Both the position numbers and the translations under genes were made by a program. A stretch of 64,000 nucleotides of DNA from Planotetraspora mira (GTDB lineage Bacteria; Actinomycetota; Actinomycetes; Streptosporangiales; Streptosporangiaceae): contig NZ_BOOO01000005.1 in NCBI RefSeq assembly GCF_016863275.1, positions 1 through 64,000 on the forward strand. Direction: 5' to 3'. Shown here piece by piece: positions 9,252-16,369 of the stretch. Position 1 is the first letter of the stretch, and the number at the start of each line of letters is the position of its first letter. The notes beneath the pieces were generated by a model, which was given only the letters and a program-made list of their open reading frames with translations, did not search any database and was not told the DNA's origin.

Positions 9252-10019
9252 ATGATGCTGCACCACCGTTTCGACGGACCGTCCGAGGCCCCTGTCGTGG
9301 TCCTCGGCCCCTCCCTCGGGACCTCCCTCGCCCTCTGGGAGTCTCAACTGCCCGCGCTCACCCGCCGCTGGCGCGTGCTGCGCTACGACCTGCCCGGGCA
9401 CGGCGACTCCCCCACCTCCGGCCTCACCATGGACGGCCTCACCATGGACGACCTCGCCGGGATGGTCCTGGCCGTCCTGGACCGGCACGGCCTGGACGTG
9501 GTGGCCTACGCGGGCGTCTCGCTGGGCGGGGCCATCGGCACCACGCTCGCCGTCACCGCGCCCGGACGCGTCGGCAGCCTGGTGCTCTGCTGCACCTCCG
9601 CGTCCTTCGGCCCACCGGAGCCCTGGCGCGAACGGGCCGCGCTCGTGCGGCGCGAGGGGATGGAGCCGGTCGCTCAGGCCACGGCGGCCCGGTGGTTCAC
9701 CCCCGGGTTCGCCGGGGCCGAGCCGTACCTCGCCATGGTGCGCCACGCGGATCCGCAGGGATACGCCGCCTGTTGCGAGGCGATCGGCGCCTTCGACATA
9801 CGGGACCGGCTGCACCTGGTCGGGGCGCCGACACTGGTCATCGCGGGAGCACAGGACCCCGCCACGCCGCCGGACCACGGACGTGTGCTCGCCGACGGCA
9901 TCCCGGACGCGGAACTCCTCGTGGTCCCTGAGGCCGCGCATCTCGCCAACGTCGAGCGGCCGGACGTCGTCACCGGCGCACTCACCGCCCACTTCGAATC
10001 CCCCTGGAGGACCCCATGA
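9252..10019 (+). CDS. pcaD: 3-oxoadipate enol-lactonase
   Basis: A 255-residue alpha/beta hydrolase that opens beta-ketoadipate enol-lactone to beta-ketoadipate. The nucleophile elbow is GVSLGG (S90); the acid is probably D in AGAQDPATPP and the base H in EAAHLANVERP. The oxyanion region LGPSLGTSLALWE is typical of PcaD. It is separate from pcaC rather than fused as in PcaL. It contains a perfect 15-bp tandem duplication (9420-9449) that repeats the residues GLTMD. It is separated from pcaG by 54 bp and overlaps pcaC by 4 bp. Confidence 0.93.
   Translation: MMLHHRFDGPSEAPVVVLGPSLGTSLALWESQLPALTRRWRVLRYDLPGHGDSPTSGLTMDGLTMDDLAGMVLAVLDRHGLDVVAYAGVSLGGAIGTTLAVTAPGRVGSLVLCCTSASFGPPEPWRERAALVRREGMEPVAQATAARWFTPGFAGAEPYLAMVRHADPQGYAACCEAIGAFDIRDRLHLVGAPTLVIAGAQDPATPPDHGRVLADGIPDAELLVVPEAAHLANVERPDVVTGALTAHFESPWRTP
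9420..9449. repeat. 15-bp in-frame tandem duplication inside pcaD
   Basis: Two adjacent identical copies of GGCCTCACCATGGAC code for GLTMD twice between the first hydrolase strands and the nucleophile elbow. It keeps frame and adds five residues to a surface segment, consistent with recent replication slippage. Confidence 0.9.
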
Positions 10020-10390
10020 GCTCGTACGACGAGGGCGAGAAGGTGCGGCGCGAGGTGCTGGGCGACGCACACGTGGACCGCGCGGCGGCGGCCACGACCG
10101 GCTTCACGGCCGACTTCCAGGACCTCATCACCCGCTATGCCTGGGGCGAGATCTGGACCCGCCCCGGCCTGGACCGGCGGACCCGCAGTTGCATAACGCT
10201 CACCGCGCTGGTGGCGCGCGGTCATCTGGAGGAACTGGCCCTGCACGTGCGGGCGGCACTGCGCAACGGGCTGACCCCCGACGAGATCAAGGAGGTCCTG
10301 CTGCAGACGGCCGTCTACTGTGGCGTCCCCGCGGCGAACTCCGCCTTCGCCGTCGCCCAGCGCGTCCTCTCCGAGAACGGAGACGTCTAG
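10016..10390 (+). CDS. pcaC: 4-carboxymuconolactone decarboxylase
   Basis: A 124-residue member of the carboxymuconolactone decarboxylase family, which converts gamma-carboxymuconolactone to beta-ketoadipate enol-lactone. Typical segments: FQDLITRYAWGEIWTRPGLD, TLTALVARGHLEELALHVRA and IKEVLLQTAVYCGVP. It starts with ATGA overlapping pcaD and closes the operon. Product and substrate link directly to the neighbouring PcaD. Confidence 0.94.
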   Translation: MSSYDEGEKVRREVLGDAHVDRAAAATTGFTADFQDLITRYAWGEIWTRPGLDRRTRSCITLTALVARGHLEELALHVRAALRNGLTPDEIKEVLLQTAVYCGVPAANSAFAVAQRVLSENGDV

Positions 10391-10400
10391 AGTCGGCCAT

Positions 10401-11708
10401 GTGAGACGTGGAGACACCCCCGCCGCCTACCTGCTGGCCACCCACGACGCGCAGTTACGAGGGCGGGTCCCGGAAGATCCGCCCGTGGGTGCGGTGATCG
10501 AGCAAGACGGCCCGGTCGTGCGAACCCATTACGGCACACATGGGTCCGTCGATCATGGGGACCTGACCGGCGTCGACATCGGTGCCTTGGTCCGCCGGCA
10601 GCGGGACGTCTTCGCCGAACGGGGCGAAGCTGCCCGATGGACGGTGCACTCCCACGACTCACCGAGTCTGGACGAGCACCTGCGAGCCGAGGGTTTCACC
10701 CGAGGATGGGACCGGTCTGTGCTGGTGGCGACACTCGACACGATCCCGCCCCCACCTCGGGTCCCCTCACATAAGCGCAGAGTTCGGCCGCTGTCGGGCG
10801 ACGGACGCGAGTACGAGGACGTTCGCCGCCTGGCCGCCGAAGCCGGGCCGCAGCGGACCCCGCTCGCCGAGTTGGAAGCTGACGGCCTCGCCTGGGACAT
10901 GCAGGTGTTGGTGCTGGAAGGCCGTTCCGGGCTCCTGGGCGCCGGTTGGGCCGAGGTGGTGCAGGACACCGAGTTCGTGTCGCTGGGTGGGATGACCGCC
11001 CCTCACCCCGAACTCGTGGAGGGGTTGGCCGAATGGGCGCGGCAACCTAAGCATCGATATGCGCCCTCCCCGGCCCGTCACCCTCGCTATCTGATCGCGG
11101 AGGCCGACGGCGATCATCGGACCGCGCTGCGCGAGATCGGTTTCTGCGAGATCACCCAAGCGACGTCCTACCAGTGGAACCCGCCCGTGACGCCCCCGGC
11201 CACTCGGCCGGTCACGCTGCTGTTCGGCGAGCCTGAGCACAACGAGATCTGGGACGCCTTCGAAAAACGCTTCGCGTTCAAGCCGAGCACTACACGCTAT
11301 CCGGGGATCGCAGAGCCGCCCGTGTCCGCCACCTGGGACCTCACCGCTCTGAAAGGCGAACGGGACACCCTCGTCGAGGCGATCCAGGCCATCGTCGAGC
11401 GTGGGCTGGTCGCCTGCACGCGGCCGGGCGAGTTCCTCTATTGGCTGGACTGGAACCACGCGGGTTATCGGTTCGACCCCCACCGGGTCTCAGGTCCCGG
11501 TCGCCCCCGATGGCCCGGTGCGGTCGACCCTGATGGCGACTACTACCTCTACCTCACCTCGGATCTTCGTCTCGGCACGTTCGGGCATCCCTGGGAGGAC
11601 ACCCTGTGCGTCTTCGGCGAGGATCTGCTGGCCGAGGTCGAAATGAAGCTCACCGAGGTGCTCGGCCCCGTTCTACGTCGTGGCGGTCGCACTTCCGGCG
11701 GCGGCTAG
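10401..11708 (+). CDS. GNAT-like / DUF2716 two-domain protein
   Basis: A 435-residue protein. The first ~270 residues resemble a GNAT-type acyltransferase layout (LDEHLRAEGFTRGWDRSVLVATL, WAEVVQDTEFVSLGGMTAPHPEL, ALREIGFCEI). The C-terminal ~145 residues match DUF2716 (EIWDAFEKRFAFKPSTTRYP, FLYWLDWNHAGYRFDPHRV, DGDYYLYLTSDLRLGTFGHPW). Function unknown; the acceptor substrate cannot be inferred. A GTG at 10401 is the likely start; extending further upstream would enter pcaC. It sits 10 bp after pcaC but is probably unrelated to aromatic catabolism. A strong hairpin follows downstream. Confidence 0.75.
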   Translation: MRRGDTPAAYLLATHDAQLRGRVPEDPPVGAVIEQDGPVVRTHYGTHGSVDHGDLTGVDIGALVRRQRDVFAERGEAARWTVHSHDSPSLDEHLRAEGFTRGWDRSVLVATLDTIPPPPRVPSHKRRVRPLSGDGREYEDVRRLAAEAGPQRTPLAELEADGLAWDMQVLVLEGRSGLLGAGWAEVVQDTEFVSLGGMTAPHPELVEGLAEWARQPKHRYAPSPARHPRYLIAEADGDHRTALREIGFCEITQATSYQWNPPVTPPATRPVTLLFGEPEHNEIWDAFEKRFAFKPSTTRYPGIAEPPVSATWDLTALKGERDTLVEAIQAIVERGLVACTRPGEFLYWLDWNHAGYRFDPHRVSGPGRPRWPGAVDPDGDYYLYLTSDLRLGTFGHPWEDTLCVFGEDLLAEVEMKLTEVLGPVLRRGGRTSGGG

Positions 11709-11793
11709 GGCGCGCCGTCGAAATCCAACAAGATCAGCCGAAGAGACGGCCCGATCCTAGGGAACGGCGCCATCCGCGTAAACAGTCGGAACG

Positions 11794-11820
11794 CGGCCGC
11801 CGGCGTTGTGCCGGCGGCCG
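11794..11820. terminator. Bidirectional GC-rich hairpin between convergent genes
   Basis: Perfect 11-bp stem CGGCCGCCGGC / GCCGGCGGCCG with a 5-base loop, located between the convergent DUF2716 gene and the NicO gene. No U-tract is present, as is usual for actinomycete terminators. Confidence 0.7.
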
Positions 11821-11833
11821 GATCTCCAGCAGG

Positions 11834-13453
11834 TCAGACGGCTCCGGTGAGGCTGCGTACCGCAAGGCCCAGGCCGAGCACGATGACCACGCAGGCGGTC
11901 GCGATCGGCGCCAGCGCCGACCAGTGGGCCGCCAGGCCGCGGCTCCTCACGGCGATCCGGTCGAGCGATCCTGCCAGCCTGACCAGGAGCAGTCCGCTGG
12001 CGGTGAGGGAGGCGGCCATGCCGATGCCGTAGGCGAGCACGAGGGCGATCCCGAACCAAGTGCGGCCGAGTGCGATCGCGCCGAGCAGGACGACGAGCGC
12101 GGAAGGGCTGGGCACCAGGCCTCCGGCCACTCCCATGCCGACCAGCCCGCCTCGCGATCGCCCCTTTCGGAGGGGAGCGACGCGCTCCCGCTCCAGCAGC
12201 GCCACCTGGCCGCCCTCCCGAGTCTCGTGTCCGTCGCCGTGCTCATGGCCGTGTCCGTGCTCATGCCCGTGTCCGTGCCCATGCCCGTGACCGTGCCCAT
12301 GCCCGTGACCGTGCCCATGCCCGTGACCGTGTCCGTGGCCGTGGCCGTGGCCGTGGCCGTGGCCGTGAGGCTCACCGCCGTTCCGGGCGTTCCACGCGGA
12401 CCTCAGGAGACCCGCGCCGACGACGGTGATCAGCAGGCCGCTTGCCAGGCCCAGCCAGCCGAGTACGGATTCTCCGGTGAGCGTGGAGAAAACGGTCAGC
12501 AGCAGCCCGGCGACGAGAACGCCGAGCGTGTGGGTGACGGTCACGGTGGCGCCGATGACCAGCGCGTCACGTGGACGCCCCCTTCGCCCGGCCAGGTAGG
12601 CGGCCATGATGGTCTTGCCGTGCCCCGGAGCGAGAGCGTGGCCGGCGCCGAGCAGAGCGGCCAGAAGGACGGCCAGCAGGCCCAGCGGCACGGTCAGGGA
12701 GCCGGTGCCGATCAGCCTGGTGAATGTGCCGTCCAGAGCGGCCAGCACCTCCTCGACCGGCCCGCCGGACACCAGGGGCGACGCGACCGCCACGGATCCG
12801 GGCCCCGGAGCGACGCTCAGCTCCGCGGTGCGCTGGTCGAGCGGGCTCGCCAGCAGGTCGCCCGGATAGCCTCGCAGTTCGTGGCTGACGCTGACGCCGG
12901 GAACCGACGATTGTGCCAGCCGCACCCCGCCCGTGGACACCGCGGTGATCTCCCGCCAGCCCAGCCGGTCGGCGAGGAAGCCGTCGCTGAACCCGACCTT
13001 TCCCTGCGTGGCCACGGACACCGACAGCCGGCACGTCAGGCGGCTGACCTGCAGCCCGCCCTGCCCTGGCTCGTAAACGAAGCGGGCCTCGGAGAGCCGC
13101 CACGGCGTGGCGGTCGCGTTCACCGTCAGGCGCTGCGCGGCGGCGAGTTCGCCGCACCGGGCGGTGCCGTACGACGATCGTTCGGCGTCGGAGACCGTTC
13201 CCGACCGGTCGGCGTCCACCGTGGAACGGGCCTGGAGGGTGGGCAGCTCGGCGCTGTCCACGATCGCCAGGTTCTCCACTCTGTCCGGAGCGATCCGCAG
13301 GCCGTTGTAGTGGTTGACGGTGAAGTTGCCCAGGGGGTGCATGATCGCGGTCTGGGCGGCGGCGGGATCGGCGGGCAGCAGGACCGTCACGCACACCGCC
13401 ATCCCGGACACGACCGCGGCGGCCGCCGTCCTGACGACCCTTCCGAGCATCAT
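11834..13453 (-). CDS. NicO-family nickel/cobalt-type transporter with His-Gly loop
   Basis: A 539-residue membrane protein. A signal peptide (residues 1-34) leads an extracytoplasmic domain of about 200 residues containing an EF-hand-like loop (DADRSGTVSDAE). The hydrophobic NicO domain follows, with GAGHALAPGHGKTIMAAYLAG (about residues 270-290) and the later GGLVPSPSALVVLLGAIALGR, the two hallmark metal-site helices. Between them lies a tract of some 23 His in alternating HG/HE order (encoded at about 12227-12371), probably a metal buffer or sensor. Likely role: membrane flux of Ni, Co or another divalent metal. It overlaps the upstream TPR gene by ATGA and is third in the DUF4331-TPR-NicO cluster. 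Confidence 0.88.
   Translation of the reverse strand: MMLGRVVRTAAAAVVSGMAVCVTVLLPADPAAAQTAIMHPLGNFTVNHYNGLRIAPDRVENLAIVDSAELPTLQARSTVDADRSGTVSDAERSSYGTARCGELAAAQRLTVNATATPWRLSEARFVYEPGQGGLQVSRLTCRLSVSVATQGKVGFSDGFLADRLGWREITAVSTGGVRLAQSSVPGVSVSHELRGYPGDLLASPLDQRTAELSVAPGPGSVAVASPLVSGGPVEEVLAALDGTFTRLIGTGSLTVPLGLLAVLLAALLGAGHALAPGHGKTIMAAYLAGRRGRPRDALVIGATVTVTHTLGVLVAGLLLTVFSTLTGESVLGWLGLASGLLITVVGAGLLRSAWNARNGGEPHGHGHGHGHGHGHGHGHGHGHGHGHGHGHGHGHGHEHGHGHEHGDGHETREGGQVALLERERVAPLRKGRSRGGLVGMGVAGGLVPSPSALVVLLGAIALGRTWFGIALVLAYGIGMAASLTASGLLLVRLAGSLDRIAVRSRGLAAHWSALAPIATACVVIVLGLGLAVRSLTGAV
12227..12371 (-). repeat. Low-complexity His-Gly coding repeat in NicO gene
   Basis: The coding strand is a run of alternating GGN and CAY codons (6-bp period with occasional GAG), giving (GH)n with a few E and D. 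CAC and CAT are mixed, so the repeat is not freshly expanded at every unit, but length variation by slippage is expected. Confidence 0.9.
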
Positions 13454-14742
13454 GAGAACCTCGCCAGTGCGGGAAGATCGGGTGAGAAGGAGGGGTCTGC
13501 GTCGCGAACCCTGGCCGCGGATCTGCGGGCTTCCTCGTCCATCCCGAGCGAGCGCTCGATCTCCGCGCGGTGGTGGTGGAGCAGCGCGTTGCGCCAGCCC
13601 GTGGCGGTGGCCTTCCGGGCGTACGGCAGCGCCTCCTGGTCGTGCCCGTCGCGGTGCAGGGCCCAGGCCAGGGCGTCGGCGGCGACCACGTTGGGATTGC
13701 GGGCGTACTCGGCCCTGGCGTGTTCCACAGCGAGCGCGGGAGAGCCGTGATCGGCCTCATACTCGGCCCAGGTCAGGTCGTCCTTGACCCCGGACTCCTT
13801 CATCAGGTCCCGCTGCGCGCGCAGCAGCGCCCACTGGTCCGCCGGGTCCCTGCCCGCCGATGACAGCACCTCGGCGTACTCGGTGACGTACTGGGCCAGC
13901 GGCAGCCGGGCGACCACGGTGCCGTAGAGGTCGGCCGCCTCCGCCGACCGGCCACTGAGCGCGGCGGCCCTGGCGGTTCCGGCGAGGGCCGGGGTGAAGT
14001 CGGGAGCGGCCTTCAGCGCGAGGCGGTACTGCTCGGTCGCACGCTTCAGATCACCGGAGTGCAGGGCCAGCTCTCCCAGGTAGTAGCGGCAGTAGGCGAT
14101 GTCGGAGGGCGCGAAGGCGTCGTCGAGGGCGCGCTCCAGCATGCGGCGCGCCGTGGTGTGGTCACCATGGAGCTCGGCGTCGTAGGACGCCCGGGTGAAG
14201 GCCCCGACGCCGGGGTGCAGCGCCATCATCCTGTCGATCGCCCGCGTGGCCTCGCCGTACCGGCCGAGCTGGGTGTAGGCGTCGGCGAGCACAGCCTGGG
14301 CGCCCTGGCCGTACGGGTTGGCGGCCTCCGACAGCCGGGCCAGCCGTACGGCCTCGGCGAAGTCGTGGCGGCCGGCGGCGAGCGCGGCCTGGCCGGTCAG
14401 CGCGGCGAAGTCGCCGGGACGCAGCGCGAGGGAACGGGCCAGCGCCTGCTCGGCCCGGGGGTAGAAGGACGGGTCGGCGGTCAGTCGTGCCTGCTGGACA
14501 TAGGCGGAACCGAGCTGGGCCCAGGCCTGGTAGTCGCGGGGCAGGCGCTGGAGCCGGGTGGTGAGTGCCCGGATCGTGTCCTTGACCGAGGTGGCGGAGA
14601 CCGGGATCTCGCCGGCGGCCTGAGACATGCCGGTGACGGCCGGTGACGGCCGCTCGCCGGGGATGAGTGCGGCACCCAGGGTCAGGACGGCGGCCGTGCC
14701 CAGCACGGCGGCGGCGATCCGGACTGTGGCGGAAGTCTTCAC
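13450..14742 (-). CDS. Secreted or membrane-anchored TPR protein
   Basis: A 430-residue protein with an N-terminal signal or anchor (VRIAAAVLGTAAVLTLGAAL), then about eight TPR-like repeats (YQAWAQLGSAYVQQARL, YPRAEQALARSLALRPGDFAAL, YGEATRAIDRMMALHPG, KRATEQYRLALKAAPDFTPAL, ALPYARKATATGWRNALLHH). It should act outside or on the membrane as a docking scaffold. It sits between the DUF4331 and NicO genes, overlapping NicO by 4 bp; a strong hairpin separates it from DUF4331. Its role is unknown but the fixed order of the trio suggests a common pathway. Confidence 0.82.
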   Translation of the reverse strand: MKTSATVRIAAAVLGTAAVLTLGAALIPGERPSPAVTGMSQAAGEIPVSATSVKDTIRALTTRLQRLPRDYQAWAQLGSAYVQQARLTADPSFYPRAEQALARSLALRPGDFAALTGQAALAAGRHDFAEAVRLARLSEAANPYGQGAQAVLADAYTQLGRYGEATRAIDRMMALHPGVGAFTRASYDAELHGDHTTARRMLERALDDAFAPSDIAYCRYYLGELALHSGDLKRATEQYRLALKAAPDFTPALAGTARAAALSGRSAEAADLYGTVVARLPLAQYVTEYAEVLSSAGRDPADQWALLRAQRDLMKESGVKDDLTWAEYEADHGSPALAVEHARAEYARNPNVVAADALAWALHRDGHDQEALPYARKATATGWRNALLHHHRAEIERSLGMDEEARRSAARVRDADPSFSPDLPALARFS

Positions 14743-14762
14743 GATGATCCCCTCAGGACCGG

Positions 14763-14793
14763 GCGCGGGACCCGGGAGGACCGGGTCCCGCGC
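14763..14793 (-). terminator. Intra-cluster hairpin between DUF4331 and TPR genes
   Basis: Perfect 13-bp stem (14763-14775 with 14781-14793, starting GCGCGGGACCCGG) and a 5-base loop, 7 bp after the DUF4331 stop. It could terminate most transcripts so that DUF4331 is made in excess over TPR-NicO, or protect the DUF4331 mRNA 3' end. Confidence 0.6.
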
Positions 14794-14799
14794 GTCGGA

Positions 14800-16182
14800 T
14801 CAGCCGGCGTTGACGGACGTGTTGCCGGGCAGCGGGATGTACGGGAACTGCACGCTGAACGGCCTGTCGTTCTTGTTCACCTTGTCGCCGGCGGCCAGGG
14901 GGCCGACGAGCTTGCCCGTCTGAGCGGCGCCGGCCATCGCCTGGAGGGCGATGTCGATCACGTCGTCTCCGAGGCGGCGGCCGTTCGGGAAGCCCTGCAG
15001 GTCACCGGCGAGTACGCCGAGCCGGTTCGGGCTCGCGGCGGGAGGGATGGCCATGTTCAGCCGCAGCATCTCCGAGGGACGCAGCTTGCCCGCGTCCTTG
15101 TTGAGGCTCTGCGAGTTGAGGTCGGCCTTGATCGGGCCGTTGGCCTTGGCGATGCCGGTGAGGAAGATCTCGACCAGGTCGTTGCGCGGAGTCTTGGGCG
15201 CCTTGAGTCCGTAGATGGACTGGAGCAGCTTCGGCACCTCGGGGTTGGTGACGCGCTTGACCACGGCCGGGACGTCCGCGTCCTTCGCCGGAGGCAGCGC
15301 GTTGAACGCGTCCTTCAGCGCGGCCGGGACGACGACCTCGTTGACCAGGGGCTGACCCAGTCGGGAGACCTGGACGTAGCCCCTCGGGCTCCACTTGTCC
15401 ACGGTCGACCAGACGCCGATGACCGGGTTGCGACCGGCGTTCCCGCGCAGCGCGACGTCCTTCTTGGGCACCTGCAGGGCCAGGCTGTGCACGTTGTAGC
15501 CCTTGAAGGTGTCCTGGCCGACCTCGGACAGGTTGCCGCCGTAGAGCAGGTCGAAGACCCGCAGGTCAGCGAAGAACGCCTCGTCGGCCTGGCCGGCGAA
15601 CGCCTTGCTGCCACCGGGCAGCCACTTGATCGACTGCGCGCGCAGCACGGAGTACATCGGCATCGAGGCGGGTCCGCTGTTGCTCGGCGCCACGATCCCG
15701 TCGGAGACCAGGGTCCGCGTCCCCGCATGCGTGATCTTCTTGAGCGTGTAACGCTGCTTGAACAGCAGGTTCTTGTCGGTCAGCGAGGTGACGGGACCGT
15801 TGTTGTAGAGGAAGGTCCCGGTGCCGCGCCTGTCCTCGTTGCGGAAGACCCACTGGTAGGTGACGTCGGGCTTCGCGTCGCCGTCGTTGTCGATCTTGAT
15901 GTTGTACCGCGAGTTCGTGTCGAACTGGTAGAAGTTCGGCCCGCCGTTCGGCTCCTGGAACGGGATGAAGTTGGCCATCAGGGTGACGGTGTCGGGCCTG
16001 TCCGGGCTGACGAAGGCGTACACGTCGGTGTTGTCGTTCCGGGGGTCGCCCGCGATCATGGGTGCTTCGCGGTGCGAGGACGCCACGCCGGCCTCCGGCC
16101 GTAGCAGGGCGAGAGACGACACGGCCACCGCGCCCGTCAGGCCGAGGGCGATGAGGTTGCGCCGGTTGGTTCGCAGCTCCAT
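14800..16182 (-). CDS. DUF4331 family secreted protein
   Basis: A 460-residue protein with an N-terminal export signal (RRNLIALGLTGAVAVSSLALL; RR in the n-region allows Tat export) followed at once by the family hallmark SHREAPMIAGDPRNDNTDVYAFVSPD. The DUF4331 core continues with NFIPFQEPNGGPNFYQFD and DGDAKPDVTYQWVF. Biochemical function is not established. It is the first gene of the cluster with a TPR protein and a NicO transporter, so a link to divalent metal handling outside the cell is plausible but inferred. Its upstream region holds a hairpin 24 bp before the start. Confidence 0.9.
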   Translation of the reverse strand: MELRTNRRNLIALGLTGAVAVSSLALLRPEAGVASSHREAPMIAGDPRNDNTDVYAFVSPDRPDTVTLMANFIPFQEPNGGPNFYQFDTNSRYNIKIDNDGDAKPDVTYQWVFRNEDRRGTGTFLYNNGPVTSLTDKNLLFKQRYTLKKITHAGTRTLVSDGIVAPSNSGPASMPMYSVLRAQSIKWLPGGSKAFAGQADEAFFADLRVFDLLYGGNLSEVGQDTFKGYNVHSLALQVPKKDVALRGNAGRNPVIGVWSTVDKWSPRGYVQVSRLGQPLVNEVVVPAALKDAFNALPPAKDADVPAVVKRVTNPEVPKLLQSIYGLKAPKTPRNDLVEIFLTGIAKANGPIKADLNSQSLNKDAGKLRPSEMLRLNMAIPPAASPNRLGVLAGDLQGFPNGRRLGDDVIDIALQAMAGAAQTGKLVGPLAAGDKVNKNDRPFSVQFPYIPLPGNTSVNAG

Positions 16183-16205
16183 TGTCTGCTGGGTCCTTTC
16201 GGCTC

Positions 16206-16225
16206 CCGGCCACGCGAGTGGCCGG
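16206..16225 (-). promoter_or_regulatory. 5' leader hairpin of the DUF4331 gene
   Basis: Perfect 8-bp stem CCGGCCAC / GTGGCCGG with a GCGA-type tetraloop, 24-43 bp upstream of the DUF4331 start and just before GAAAGGA, its likely ribosome-binding site. It may stabilise the mRNA or affect translation. Confidence 0.4.
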
Positions 16226-16369
16226 TCGGGGACGTTCGGGAAAGGATCCGGCCGGATTCCTGTCTCTCATTCGTCGCCGGTCGACTCACGGATTGCCCTG
16301 ATTTCCGATAAATCCGGACAGCAATCAGCCCCCGAACCCATGCAGGTCCGGGGGCCGTTCACCTGTCGT

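Noticed and set aside
12227-12371. Short regular repeats that could look like a CRISPR or satellite array
   Set aside because: Period is 6 bp, in frame, and encodes the HG loop of the NicO protein; no spacers.
11606-13750. 714-codon plus-strand frame opposite the NicO and TPR genes
   Set aside because: Low-complexity antisense translation; the minus strand carries signal peptide, NicO motifs and TPRs.
16183-16369. ECF sigma-factor promoter before the DUF4331 gene (GGAATC...CGTC)
   Set aside because: The spacing of about 20 bases between the boxes is too long for a standard ECF promoter.
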